Below, piece after piece: positions 16,211 through 24,613 of a stretch of DNA of 64,000 bases. The translations under genes were made by a program, and so were the position numbers. The stretch comes from Bosea sp. F3-2 (lineage in GTDB: Bacteria; Pseudomonadota; Alphaproteobacteria; Rhizobiales; Beijerinckiaceae). Below the pieces are notes generated by a model. That model was not told the origin of the DNA, did not search any database, and saw only the letters and a program-made list of their open reading frames with translations. The stretch spans positions 124,001 through 188,000 of the forward strand of contig NZ_CP042331.1 in NCBI RefSeq assembly GCF_008253865.1, in the 5' to 3' direction. Positions within the stretch are counted from its first letter, which is position 1; each line of letters starts with the position of its first letter.

Positions 16211-16827
16211 TGCGTTCGTTCTCGGCCGATGTGATTGCCGCGAAGGTACCGCTGCTCTGGCGGGCAGTCGCCGCCGCGCTGCTGCTGGGGCTCGTCCTGC
16301 TCGCCCTGGTCGAGCAGCGGGCGCGCGTCCTGCGCAACGGGACGGAGGTGCGGCTGAAAACGGTGCCGGTCGATCCGCGTGATCTCTTCCGTGGCGATTA
16401 CGTCGTGCTCGGCTATCCGATCAGCATGGTCGAGGCGGGGCAGGAGGGTGCGCGGCCATACCAGCGCGGCGAAACCGTCTTCGTCACGCTCGGCCGCGAC
16501 GAACAGGGCTTCGCGCGGGCGGTCGGCGTTTCGCGCGAGTGGCCGAAAGGCAGCGGCGAGGCCGTCGTGATCGCCGGACGCGTGACGTCGATCGGCGGCT
16601 GTGCGATCAACGCAAATGGCGAGACCGATTGCCGCGGCAATCGCAGCCGCCTGCGCATCGCCTATGGGCTCGAGAGCTATTTCGTGCCGCAAGGCGAGGG
16701 CAAGGCGATCGAGGCCACCGAAAAGGCCCGGATCGAGGTCGTCGCGGCCGTGTCGTCGTCGGGCGAGGCGGCGATCAAGCGCCTGCTGATCGACGGCAAG
16801 CAGGTCTATCAGGAACCGCCTTACTGA
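16210..16827 (+). CDS. GDYXXLXY domain protein
   Basis: A 205-residue protein with one N-terminal membrane helix (about 17-38, LWRAVAAALLLGLVLLALVEQ) and a soluble domain carrying the name-giving motif, here GDYVVLGYPIS, within DPRDLFRGDYVVLGY. The family is uncharacterised and typically found with DUF2157, as here. A cysteine pair (GCAINANGETDC) in the domain suggests an extracytoplasmic location with a possible disulfide, which is an inference. Confidence 0.9.
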   Translation: MRSFSADVIAAKVPLLWRAVAAALLLGLVLLALVEQRARVLRNGTEVRLKTVPVDPRDLFRGDYVVLGYPISMVEAGQEGARPYQRGETVFVTLGRDEQGFARAVGVSREWPKGSGEAVVIAGRVTSIGGCAINANGETDCRGNRSRLRIAYGLESYFVPQGEGKAIEATEKARIEVVAAVSSSGEAAIKRLLIDGKQVYQEPPY

Positions 16828-17145
16828 CAGGCGGCCGGCCGTCCATTCAGCGATCGCGCCGGCTTCAAGCGGCGCTCTGACAGCTGCACAGCGACCCGCA
16901 CGCATCACGTTGCCGTGTCGTCGAAGGCCCGTACGGGGTTCGTCTCACCTCCGCCGCAAAGCGTCGAAATGATCGCCACACGCGCTTGTGACAACGCGCC
17001 GCGTGACGCGAATCCTCTTCGGTTATATGAACGGCAGATGAACAGACTCGACAGGGAATGTTCATCTGAAGGCCCGCCGCCGGGGAGCCGCGACCGGCCG
17101 CCTGCGTACCGCCCGAGCCCTTCCTCGCTGCTGAAGGACAGCCCC

Positions 17146-18372
17146 GTGTCGTCCATCCCCTCCTTCAGACGCTTCCTGCTTCTCGGCCAGCCGGCCGATG
17201 GCACGGTGCGCTCTGCCGGCGGGCGCGATGCGCGAATCGATGTGGTGCGCGGGCTTGCGCTGCTGATCATCTTCATCAACCACATGCCCGGGAACGTGGT
17301 CTCGGCCTATATGCCGCATCGTTACGGCTTCTCGGACGCGGCCGATATCTTCGTCCTGCTGGCCGGCGTCTCGGCCGCCCTGGCCTATGGCGGGCTGATC
17401 GAGCAACGCGGCTTCTCGCTCGCGGCGTTGAAGCTCGGCGAGCGGATATGGACGCTCTACATCGCCCATCTCGCGGTCTTCATCCTCGTCTGCGGGGTCG
17501 TCGCCACGGCGGTCACGCAGACGCAGAACCCCCTCTATATCGAGACGATCAACATCCAGCCCTTCTTCCGCGACACGGTCGAGGCGCTGATCGGCGCGCT
17601 GACCCTGACCTATCAGCCGTCCTATCTCGACATCCTGCCGCTCTACATCGTGCTGCTCGCGCTGTTCCCGGCGATCTACTATGCGGTGCGGATCAGCCCG
17701 CTGCTGACGCTCGCCGTCTCGCTGACGGTCTGGCAGGCCGCGCTCGTCTTCGAGCTCAACCTGCCGAACGGCAGTGCCGGTGTCTGGTTCTTCAACCCCT
17801 TCGCCTGGCAGGTCGTCTTCACGCTCGGGATCATCATCGGCCGGGCGGCGCAACTCGGCGTCGCCGCGCCGCGGCTGCTGTGGCTCGATGTGGCTGCTGT
17901 TGCGTTCATTGTCTTCGCCTGGGCGGTGAAGATATCGACCGGCAACCCGACGGGCATCGGCGCGTTGAATGATTGGTTCGATTCAGTCCAGCTTGGCTCG
18001 GACAAGACCAATCTGGCCTGGACCCGGTTGATGCATATCGGAGCGCTCATCTGGCTCGCGATCCGCTGGCTGCCGGCCGGCGGGGCCATGGCGAAGCCGA
18101 TGCTCGGACGCGCGCTGGCCTCGGCGGGGCAGAATTCGCTCCATGTCTTCTGCGTCGGGATCGTGCTTTCGATCATCGGGCAGATCGTTCTGGCCGAAAC
18201 TTCCTTCGCTTTGGGCGTTCAGTTGCTGATTTGCACCGCGGGCATTACAATTTTGACAGGGTTAGGGATCTTCCTGTCGTGGTACCGTTCGATCACGAAA
18301 CGCGGCGCAAGCGCCGAACCTGTCCCGGCCCGTGGCGCGCAGGCGCCGCGGCCCTCCTTGTCCTCGCGCTGA
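17146..18372 (+). CDS. OpgC-type membrane acyltransferase
   Basis: About 408 residues. The sequence after residue 20 shows the OpgC pattern RIDVVRGLALLIIFINHMPGN followed by FSDAADIFVLLAGVSAALAYG, then about ten membrane helices. OpgC proteins transfer succinyl groups to osmoregulated periplasmic glucans; related acyltransferase-3-like proteins modify other glycans. The GTG at 17146 is favoured by AAGGA twelve bases upstream, although an ATG at 17038 is in frame. Most unusually, its 3' end overlaps the next gene by 94 bases in another frame. Confidence 0.87.
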   Translation: MSSIPSFRRFLLLGQPADGTVRSAGGRDARIDVVRGLALLIIFINHMPGNVVSAYMPHRYGFSDAADIFVLLAGVSAALAYGGLIEQRGFSLAALKLGERIWTLYIAHLAVFILVCGVVATAVTQTQNPLYIETINIQPFFRDTVEALIGALTLTYQPSYLDILPLYIVLLALFPAIYYAVRISPLLTLAVSLTVWQAALVFELNLPNGSAGVWFFNPFAWQVVFTLGIIIGRAAQLGVAAPRLLWLDVAAVAFIVFAWAVKISTGNPTGIGALNDWFDSVQLGSDKTNLAWTRLMHIGALIWLAIRWLPAGGAMAKPMLGRALASAGQNSLHVFCVGIVLSIIGQIVLAETSFALGVQLLICTAGITILTGLGIFLSWYRSITKRGASAEPVPARGAQAPRPSLSSR

Positions 18373-19121
18373 ATTCACCCGCCATCGCAGCGCCGATGCC
18401 GGCGCCGGCCGACACACGCTGCCGCGCCGATGCGATGAAGCCCGCCTTCCAGCCGAACCTGCCGGAGGCCCGCAAGGCGCTGCAGGAAACCGGCCGGCTG
18501 ACGATCGTGGCGCTGGGTTCCTCCGCCACGGCCGGCTCCGGCGCCAGCGCCGAGGACAAGAGCTATCCGTCAGTGCTGCAGGCCGAACTCACACGCCGCC
18601 TGCCCGGTGCCGAGGTCACGGTCATCAACAAGGGCGTCGGCGGCCAGTCGGCCTATGACATGCTGCTGCGCATGCAGGCCGACGTCATCGATGAGAAGCC
18701 CGCGATCGTGATCTGGCAGACGGTTATCAACGATGCGATCCGCGACATCGGCGAGGAGAAGCTGGCCAAGATCCTCAACAAGGGCATCAGCAAGGCGCGC
18801 GCCGCCGGGATCGACATGGTGCTGATGGATCTGCCGTGGCTGCCGCGCGAGGGACGCTATCCGCATTACGACGATTATCGCGCCGTCCTGATGAAGACGG
18901 CACAGGAGCAGGGCATTTCGCTCTTCCCGCGCTATGCGCTGATGAAGGGCTGGTCGAACTCCCGCCAGTTCACGCCGGAGGAACTGCTCGGCATGGACGG
19001 GCTGCATCTGGTCGATGCCGGCTATCGCTGCCTCGGCCTGCGCCTCGCCGACGGGATCGTCTCCGGCATCGGCAATGTCCGGATCGAGGCGGCGGGCCGC
19101 GAGGTGAAGCCGCCGAACTGA
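18279..19121 (+). CDS. SGNH/GDSL-family hydrolase, exported
   Basis: About 280 residues from a GTG at 18279 lying inside the acyltransferase gene. The residues that follow are a basic region and a hydrophobic core ending AIAAP, which reads as a signal peptide of about 38 residues and supports this start. Block I is GSSATAG (about 80-86), with S82 as the likely nucleophile; block II is NKGVGGQS, block III is VINDA, and block V is MDGLHLVDAGY with the Asp and His. The family removes or transfers acyl groups from sugars and lipids. Pairing with a membrane acyltransferase suggests joint work on one glycan. Confidence 0.87.
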   Translation: MVPFDHETRRKRRTCPGPWRAGAAALLVLALNSPAIAAPMPAPADTRCRADAMKPAFQPNLPEARKALQETGRLTIVALGSSATAGSGASAEDKSYPSVLQAELTRRLPGAEVTVINKGVGGQSAYDMLLRMQADVIDEKPAIVIWQTVINDAIRDIGEEKLAKILNKGISKARAAGIDMVLMDLPWLPREGRYPHYDDYRAVLMKTAQEQGISLFPRYALMKGWSNSRQFTPEELLGMDGLHLVDAGYRCLGLRLADGIVSGIGNVRIEAAGREVKPPN

Positions 19122-19129
19122 GCCGGGCG

Positions 19130-19260
19130 CGTCATTCTCGGGCGGAGCCCTCGGGTCCGACCTTCGGTCGGCCCAAGGATAAACTCCGCGCAGACCCGAG
19201 AATCTCTTGCCGGAAAAGGCGCTGGTTTCCGAGATGCTCGGGGCAGGCCCGAGCATGACG
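19130..19260. repeat. Palindromic intergenic repeat, family B, copy 2 (inverted)
   Basis: Reads as the reverse complement of copy 1 at 1670-1813 over about 70 bases, including the GGATAAACTCCGCG core, and also shares the GCTCGGGGCAGG-type segment near its right end. It separates the convergent SGNH hydrolase gene and the secreted protein gene. Confidence 0.75.
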
Positions 19261-19264
19261 GAGG

Positions 19265-20173
19265 CTACTTCGCCAGAACCTCGATATCGCGGTCGGAGCC
19301 CGACTCAACCTTGAAGTCGCGCGAATAGACCTGCCCTTCCTGCCGGGCGATCAGGACATAGTCGCCCTCGGCGAGGATGACTTGCGGGAAGGCGCCGATG
19401 GCCTCGCGGATGACGTCGCCGCCCGGTGTCAGCACGCTGAAGGCGGTTCCGGCGAAGGCCTCGCCCCCGGCGCTGGCGACGAGCTTCAGGGTGACCTTGG
19501 CGGCGCGGTGATGCAGCGTCGCTTCGGTGACCTTGCCGGTTTCGACCTTCACGTCGGCGCGCTGGATGGCGTTGGAGTCGCCGTAAGTCGAGACGACATG
19601 ATAGGTGCCTTCGGGCAGGCGGATGATCTCGCCGGCCTTGGCGCCGCTGGTAATGAGCCGCCCTTCCGAGTTTCCCTGCAAGGGCACGAAGACGGAGAAG
19701 GTGAGTTGCCCGGCCGGGATCGGCGCGTCGCCGATCGAGCCCGCCAGCGAGAGCGCGCCGGCGCTGATCTGCACCTGATCGCGCAGCCCCTGCGCGCCGA
19801 GGCTGACGCGCTTCGTGCCGCTGGCGAAGCCATAGGCGGCGTGGATGATGTAGTTGCCTGGCGGCAGCGAGAAGCTCGGTTCGGGCTCGGCTGAGCGCGC
19901 AACGATCTTCGGAGCCGATCCGTCCACGGTTTCGCTGAGGATGCGCCAGTTCAGCCCGGATTTGATCGGCCTGCGATCGTTTGCGAACTGCGCGGAGACG
20001 CTGAGCCTGGCCTGCGCGGTCGAAGCGCCGGGGGGCGCGGGGGCCTGGGCGTCCGCACCGGGGCCGGTGTCGGGCGTCGTGGTCTGGGCTGAGGCCGGCG
20101 AGAGGAGGACGGCCACGGCGAAGACGAGGCCGGCGAAGCGGCGGCCAGCTTCAAAACCATCCAATTCAAGCAT
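19265..20173 (-). CDS. Secreted protein with three repeated beta-sandwich-like units, unknown function
   Basis: 302 residues. The ATG at 20173 precedes a signal peptide (FAGLVFAVAVLLSPASAQ), followed by an Ala/Pro/Thr-rich linker. Three related segments end in PxGxY-type turns: LPPGNYIIHAAYG, LPEGTYHVVSTYG and LAEGDYVLIARQEG. Such repeats resemble carboxypeptidase-regulatory or transthyretin-like folds that bind proteins or glycans. No catalytic residues are apparent. The open frame continues to 20437 but overlaps the divergent nitroreductase gene, so the shorter start is preferred. Confidence 0.78.
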   Translation of the reverse strand: MLELDGFEAGRRFAGLVFAVAVLLSPASAQTTTPDTGPGADAQAPAPPGASTAQARLSVSAQFANDRRPIKSGLNWRILSETVDGSAPKIVARSAEPEPSFSLPPGNYIIHAAYGFASGTKRVSLGAQGLRDQVQISAGALSLAGSIGDAPIPAGQLTFSVFVPLQGNSEGRLITSGAKAGEIIRLPEGTYHVVSTYGDSNAIQRADVKVETGKVTEATLHHRAAKVTLKLVASAGGEAFAGTAFSVLTPGGDVIREAIGAFPQVILAEGDYVLIARQEGQVYSRDFKVESGSDRDIEVLAK

Positions 20174-20276
20174 GCTTTCTGTCCTCGGCGCCCCTGCGGC
20201 GATGTATGAGCAGGCGCGCTTGTCCTCATGATGGCGAAGGAATAGGTCAATCCCATCGCCATCGCCCGGATGTTTC

Positions 20277-20846
20277 ATGACCGATACGCTCTCTCTGCTC
20301 AAGCTGCGTCGCTCGGTGCCGCCGCAGTTCCTCTCCGCTCCGGGGCCGCAAGGCGCTGAGCTCGACGAATTGCTGACGATCGCGGCGCGCGTGCCGGACC
20401 ATGGCAAGCTGGCGCCCTGGCGCTTCATCATCTTCACCGGCGCGGCGCGCGAGGAGGCGGCCGAGGTGGTCGCGCGCGTCTTCCAGAAGAAGAATCCGCA
20501 GGCAAGCGACGATCAGGTCGAGTTCGAGCGCAAGCGCCTGCTGCATGCGCCCGTTATCGTGGCGGTGGTCTCGCGGGCGCGCGAGCACGTCAAGATCCCG
20601 CTTTGGGAGCAGGAGCTCTCGGCAGGCGCCGTCTGCATGAACATGCTCGTGGCGGCCTATGCCATGGGCTATGCCGGTTCCTGGCTGACGAACTGGTTCT
20701 CCTTCGACCGCGAGGTGATGACCGCGTTCGGACTCGCGGAGGACGAGCGGATGGCCGGCTTCATCCATATCGGCACGCCGACGGCGCCGATCACGGATCG
20801 AGATCGCCCGGTGATGGCCGACATCGTCAGCTACTACGGAGCCTGA
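20277..20846 (+). CDS. Nitroreductase family protein (YdjA-like)
   Basis: A 189-residue FMN-binding protein. The family hallmarks are LRRSVPPQF (about 9-17) and the APWRFIIFTG segment (about 46-55), with GYAGSWLTNWFSF near residue 140 and the C-terminal FIHIGTP. Short nitroreductases of this type reduce quinones, nitro compounds or other acceptors with NAD(P)H. One base separates its stop from the flavin reductase gene, so the two form an operon and may share flavin chemistry. The true substrate is not evident. Confidence 0.92.
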   Translation: MTDTLSLLKLRRSVPPQFLSAPGPQGAELDELLTIAARVPDHGKLAPWRFIIFTGAAREEAAEVVARVFQKKNPQASDDQVEFERKRLLHAPVIVAVVSRAREHVKIPLWEQELSAGAVCMNMLVAAYAMGYAGSWLTNWFSFDREVMTAFGLAEDERMAGFIHIGTPTAPITDRDRPVMADIVSYYGA

Positions 20847-20847
20847 C

Positions 20848-21456
20848 GTGACCTGCTACTCCGCGTCGAAGGACGATCTCGGCTTCGCCCACGACCCGTT
20901 CAAGGCGATCGTGGCGCCACGGCCGATCGGCTGGATCACGGCGCTGAGCGCGAAGGGCGAGGTCAATCTCTCGCCCTACAGCTTCTTCAACGCGATCTCG
21001 TCGCGGCCGAACATCGTGATGTTCTCGTCGGAGAACAAGAAGGATGCGGTCGCCTTCATCGAGGAGACCGGCGAGTTCACCTGCTCGCTGGTGACGAAGG
21101 CCCTGGCGCAGACGATGAACCTGACCTCGGCGCCGCTGCCACGCGGCGAGAACGAGTACATCCACGCCGGGCTCGAGATGGCGCCGTCGCGCTTCGTCAA
21201 GCCGCCGCGCGTCGCCGGCACGCCGGCTGCGCTCGAATGCAAGCTGCTCTCGATCCAGCAGCTTCACGATCTCGACGGTAACGCCGTGCCGCGCTGGATG
21301 GTGCTGGGGCAGGTCGTCGGCACCTTCATTGACGACACCTTCGTCAAGGACGGGCGCTTCGATACGGCTGGCGCCAACCCGATCGCGCGCTGCGGCTATG
21401 CCGATTATGCCGAGGTGACGAGCCTGTTCTCGATCCAGCGGCCTGTGGGCGGATAG
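20848..21456 (+). CDS. Flavin reductase family protein
   Basis: A 202-residue split-barrel FMN-binding protein starting with GTG. The flavin reductase-like domain covers about residues 10-165, with VAPRPIGWITALSAKGEVNLSPYSFFNAISSRP as the FMN-binding stretch in its characteristic position. Enzymes of this group hand reduced FMN to monooxygenases or act as FMN reductases by themselves. It directly follows the nitroreductase gene. A nested repeat element begins eight bases after its stop. Confidence 0.92.
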   Translation: MTCYSASKDDLGFAHDPFKAIVAPRPIGWITALSAKGEVNLSPYSFFNAISSRPNIVMFSSENKKDAVAFIEETGEFTCSLVTKALAQTMNLTSAPLPRGENEYIHAGLEMAPSRFVKPPRVAGTPAALECKLLSIQQLHDLDGNAVPRWMVLGQVVGTFIDDTFVKDGRFDTAGANPIARCGYADYAEVTSLFSIQRPVGG

Positions 21457-21463
21457 GGCGCTT

Positions 21464-21691
21464 CCCTTCTCCCCTTGCGGGAGAAGGTGGCCCGAAGGGC
21501 CGGATGAGGGGGCGCGCTGTGCTTTCCGTCATTGCGAGGAGCTGGGCGACGAAGCAATCCAGGGGGACTGGATGAGAGGTTCAGCCCAATCCCCCTGGAT
21601 GCTTCGCTGTGCTCGCAATGACGATGTAGGGCCGCGCGACCCCTCATCCGTCTCGGCTTCGCCGAGCCACCTTCTCCCGCAAGGGGAGAAG
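21464..21691. repeat. Palindromic repeat, family D, with 27-bp perfect arms
   Basis: The outer arms match perfectly over 27 bases: 21465-21491 (starting CCTTCTCCCCTTGCGGGAG) and 21665-21691. Inside these, CGGATGAGGGG near 21500 pairs with CCCCTCATCCG near 21640. The centre is occupied by a second, unrelated palindromic element (family E). The block lies between convergent genes. Confidence 0.88.
21527..21623. repeat. Palindromic repeat, family E, nested in family D
   Basis: Ends CGTCATTGCGAG and CTCGCAATGACG are inverted copies, and the inner arms ATCCAGGGGGA and TCCCCCTGGAT also pair. The element occupies the loop of the family D palindrome, as if one element had inserted into the other. 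Only this copy was seen in the window. Confidence 0.8.
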
Positions 21692-21730
21692 GAGAGCCCT
21701 ACCGTCACGGCCATGGGTCTACGGCTCGGT

Positions 21731-21946
21731 TCAACTGACCGCCAGCGGCCCCTTGGCGCGGTAGTCGCCGAGTGGGGTAAGGGCGCGGTTGATCGCGTCG
21801 GCGTCGAGAGTGACGCCATCTGGCAAGGTCAGTTGCGGCGGATCGAGCGTCACTTTCGCACCCGGTGCGAGCGCCGTGGCCGCCTGCTGGACGCGCGAGG
21901 CGCAGCCGCCGCAATGCATGCCCGAGATCGCAAAAACCTGAGTCAT
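21731..21946 (-). CDS. Heavy-metal-associated (HMA) domain protein, copper-chaperone-like
   Basis: A 71-residue single-domain protein with the metal-binding loop GMHCGGC (C12 and C15), the MxCxxC motif of HMA domains. It is the size of CopZ-type cytoplasmic copper chaperones. No copper ATPase, CueR regulator or CopA lies near it in the window, so it is an orphan chaperone whose partner must be elsewhere. The metal is inferred from the family to be Cu(I). It is 19 bases downstream of the divergently named CoA ester lyase region and shares its strand, so co-transcription is possible. Confidence 0.88.
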   Translation of the reverse strand: MTQVFAISGMHCGGCASRVQQAATALAPGAKVTLDPPQLTLPDGVTLDADAINRALTPLGDYRAKGPLAVS

Positions 21947-21965
21947 TCGAATCGCCTCCGGCCGA

Positions 21966-22844
21966 TCATTCAGCCAGTTTCTGAGCGCGCGCGAGCAGCC
22001 GCTGCGCCCTGATCAGATGGGGACGGTCGAGCATTTCGCCATCGAGGCCGATGACGCCGGCCCCCGGATTGGCCGCGAACAGCGCGACGATCTGCTTCGC
22101 CTTGGCGAGCGCTGCCGGCGAGGGCGAGAAGATCTCGTTGATCGGCGCGACCTGAGCCGGGTGGATCGCCATCTTGCCAGTGAAGCCGTCCCGCCGTGCC
22201 GCCAGGCATTCGGCGCGGAAGGCGGCCTCGTCGCGGAAATTGGTGAAGACGGTGTCGATCGCTTCGACCTGCGCGGCCGTTGCTCCGAACAGGGTCAGCG
22301 CGCGGGCGAAGCGGTAGGGATCGGTATAAGAGCCATCCTCCAGCCGGTTGGTTTCGGCGCCGAGATCGGCCGACAGGTCTTCGGCCCCCCAGGTCAGCGC
22401 CATCAGGCGGTGGGAGGAGCGGCTGTAGCTGCCGAGCCCGAAGATGCCCTTGGCGTTCTCGGTGGTGATGGGCAGGATCCGCGTCGTGCCGTCGGGCAGA
22501 TCAGACTCCGCCTCGCGCACGGCGATCTTGGCGGCGAGATGGCCGACATCGGCCCCGCCTTCCGATTTCGGCAGCATGATCGCGTCCGGCGCGCCGGGCA
22601 TGACGGCGTCGAGATCGGCGTCGCTCATGCCTGTCGCGAGGCCATTGATGCGCACGATCAGCAGCGGGCGCTTCGGGAGCGGGCGGGTGGCATCCAGGAA
22701 GGCGCGGGTGATCTCGCGTGCCTGCGGCTTCGCATCGAGCGCGACGGAATCCTCGAGGTCGAGGATCAGCGCGTCGGCGCCGATCTCCAGGCCCTTCTGC
22801 TGCTTCTTCGGGCTGTCGCCCGGCACGAACAGGAGTGAACGCAT
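21966..22844 (-). CDS. HpcH/HpaI (CitE-like) CoA ester lyase
   Basis: A 292-residue TIM-barrel protein. The start MRSLLFVPGDSPKKQQKG and the following ADALILDLEDSVA and KPLLIVRINGL-type segments are the classical CitE-like pattern; Glu in TTENAKGIFGL and Asp in WGAEDLSADLG are expected magnesium ligands. The family includes citryl-CoA, malyl-CoA and beta-methylmalyl-CoA lyases and malyl-CoA thioesterase. The ATG at 22844 lies four bases after the stop of the MaoC gene, so the two are co-transcribed. A hydratase-plus-lyase pair suggests a short-chain dicarboxylic CoA pathway such as glyoxylate assimilation, but the exact substrate is not settled. Confidence 0.88.
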   Translation of the reverse strand: MRSLLFVPGDSPKKQQKGLEIGADALILDLEDSVALDAKPQAREITRAFLDATRPLPKRPLLIVRINGLATGMSDADLDAVMPGAPDAIMLPKSEGGADVGHLAAKIAVREAESDLPDGTTRILPITTENAKGIFGLGSYSRSSHRLMALTWGAEDLSADLGAETNRLEDGSYTDPYRFARALTLFGATAAQVEAIDTVFTNFRDEAAFRAECLAARRDGFTGKMAIHPAQVAPINEIFSPSPAALAKAKQIVALFAANPGAGVIGLDGEMLDRPHLIRAQRLLARAQKLAE

Positions 22845-22848
22845 GTTG

Positions 22849-23346
22849 TCAGACCGCGACGGTGTCGGGTTCAGGCCGCTTGCGCATGAAGGCCTGTCGG
22901 CGGCACTGGGCGACGAGCGTGCCGTCCTGCTTGTAGGCCTTGTGCAGGAAATCGACGATGCCGGCATCCGGCCGCGAGCGCGACTCGCGCTTGGCGACGA
23001 TCTCGGTGGTGCAGTTCACGGTGTCGCCCTCGAAGAGCGGGGCGGGGAAGACGACGTCGGTCATGCCGAGATTGCCGATGGTGGTGCCGACGGTGGTGTC
23101 GTTGACCGAGATGCCGATCATCAGCCCGAGCGTGAAGAGCGAGTTCATCAGCGGCTTGCCCCACTCCGTCTCGGTCGCGCAGAAATGTGCATCGATATGA
23201 AGGGGTTGCGGGTTGAGCGTCATGTTGGAGAACAACATGTTGTCCATCTGCGTGACGGTTCGGGTCAGGCCGTGCTCGATCACCGCTCCGACCTGGAAAT
23301 CCTCGAAATAGATACCGCCACGCTTGTGACGCACCACATCGGCCAT
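22849..23346 (-). CDS. MaoC-family dehydratase/hydratase
   Basis: A 165-residue hot-dog fold protein. The hydratase signature is seen in YFEDFQVGAVIEHGLTRTVTQMDNMLFSNMTLNPQPLHIDAHF, where the Asp/Asn and His of the hydratase-2 motif lie, and in VVFPAPLFEGDTV. It hydrates an enoyl-CoA or dehydrates the corresponding hydroxy compound. It is first in a two-gene operon with the CoA ester lyase. Such pairs act in degradation of branched C4-C5 dicarboxyl-CoA compounds. The specific substrate is not resolved by sequence. Confidence 0.88.
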   Translation of the reverse strand: MADVVRHKRGGIYFEDFQVGAVIEHGLTRTVTQMDNMLFSNMTLNPQPLHIDAHFCATETEWGKPLMNSLFTLGLMIGISVNDTTVGTTIGNLGMTDVVFPAPLFEGDTVNCTTEIVAKRESRSRPDAGIVDFLHKAYKQDGTLVAQCRRQAFMRKRPEPDTVAV

Positions 23347-23539
23347 CGACGCCTCCGCCTTCGCATCGCCGGCCGCTGAGCCGGCACGAGAAGTCGTAGA
23401 ATGCCATCCGCCGGGAGGGAAGCGGAAAGCGCGGCGTTAAGCTTTGCAAGGGTGCGCTTAACGGTTCGCTTACCATAATGGAGCATTGTTCGGATTGCGC
23501 TTTCCGCAATGCGCGGAAGCCGCATGCCGAAGGCCCCAG

Positions 23540-24613
23540 ATGTTCCTGTTCACCACGCCGCAGAGCCGCGACGCGCAGCCAGCCAATCCGGTCGTCAGCG
23601 CCATCCGCCAAGGCGCGGAGCGAACGGGTGCGGGCTTCGACTACCTGCTCAAGACGGCGCAGCGCGAATCCTCGCTGGAGCCGGACGCCAAGGCCAAGAC
23701 CTCCAGCGCGACCGGGCTTTTCCAGTTCATCGAGCAGACCTGGCTCGCCATGGTGAAGCAGGAGGGGCCGAAGCAGGGCCTCTCGGAATATGCCGATGCG
23801 ATCTCCGAGAGCGGTGGGCGGCTGAGCGTTTCCGACCCTTCGGCGCGCGAGAAGATCCTGCAGCTGCGCAACGATCCGCAGGTTGCGGCGCTGATGGCCG
23901 GCGCACTGACACAGAAGAACCGCGACCAGCTTGCCGGCGCCCTTGGGCGGCAGCCGCAGGCCGGTGAACTCTATATGGCCCATGTGCTCGGTGCACGCGG
24001 CGCTTCCGACCTGATCCGGGCGGCGGCCAGCGATCCCAACCGTGTCGCGGCGCGCGACTTCCCGGAGGCGGCTGCGGCCAACCGCTCGATCTTCTACGAC
24101 AAGGCCGGTCGGGCGCGCAGCGTCCAGGAGGTCTATGGCGTGCTGGCGGCGAGCCATGCCAGCACCCAGGTCGCGGCCAATGTGGCGCAGAACGCACAAG
24201 CAGGGCAGGGCGATATCCCGCAAGCCGAGATCGCCGCCGGGCTGCGCGAGGGCCGCGCGAAGGGGCTCGTCGGGCTGTTCTCCACCAATGGCTCGCGCGA
24301 TCCGGTCTCCAAGGCGGTCGCCAATCTCTGGACGACGCCGAGCCGCGGCGGCACGCGCACGGCGTCGCTAGATGGCGGCGAGCGCTATTTTCCGCGCCCC
24401 GGCCAGAGCGATGCCAGGTCGGCGTCTGATGCGAGCACCTCGACCGGCGGTGCCGCGTCGACCGATACCGGCAAGGTCGTCAACGCGCCGTTGCCGCCCT
24501 CGCGGCCGAGCGAGCTCTCCTCCACTGCCGTCGCGGCACCGCAGGCGGTCGGGAAAACGCGCCGCGGCCCACTCGACCTGTCGTCCTTCATGATCCAGCG
24601 GGGCGGCGCATGA
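23540..24613 (+). CDS. Lytic transglycosylase-like (SLT domain) protein
   Basis: 357 residues from ATG 23540, which has GAAGG nine bases upstream. The SLT-type lysozyme fold is near the N-terminus: the catalytic glutamate in TAQRESSLEP (about residue 40) followed by SSATGLFQFIEQTWL and the later LYMAHVLGARGA. There is no signal peptide, so export may use another route, such as the flagellar apparatus. The C-terminal half is low in complexity, rich in Ser, Thr, Ala and Pro. The last four bases overlap the DUF2336 gene (ATGA), so the two are coupled. Confidence 0.87.
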   Translation: MFLFTTPQSRDAQPANPVVSAIRQGAERTGAGFDYLLKTAQRESSLEPDAKAKTSSATGLFQFIEQTWLAMVKQEGPKQGLSEYADAISESGGRLSVSDPSAREKILQLRNDPQVAALMAGALTQKNRDQLAGALGRQPQAGELYMAHVLGARGASDLIRAAASDPNRVAARDFPEAAAANRSIFYDKAGRARSVQEVYGVLAASHASTQVAANVAQNAQAGQGDIPQAEIAAGLREGRAKGLVGLFSTNGSRDPVSKAVANLWTTPSRGGTRTASLDGGERYFPRPGQSDARSASDASTSTGGAASTDTGKVVNAPLPPSRPSELSSTAVAAPQAVGKTRRGPLDLSSFMIQRGGA

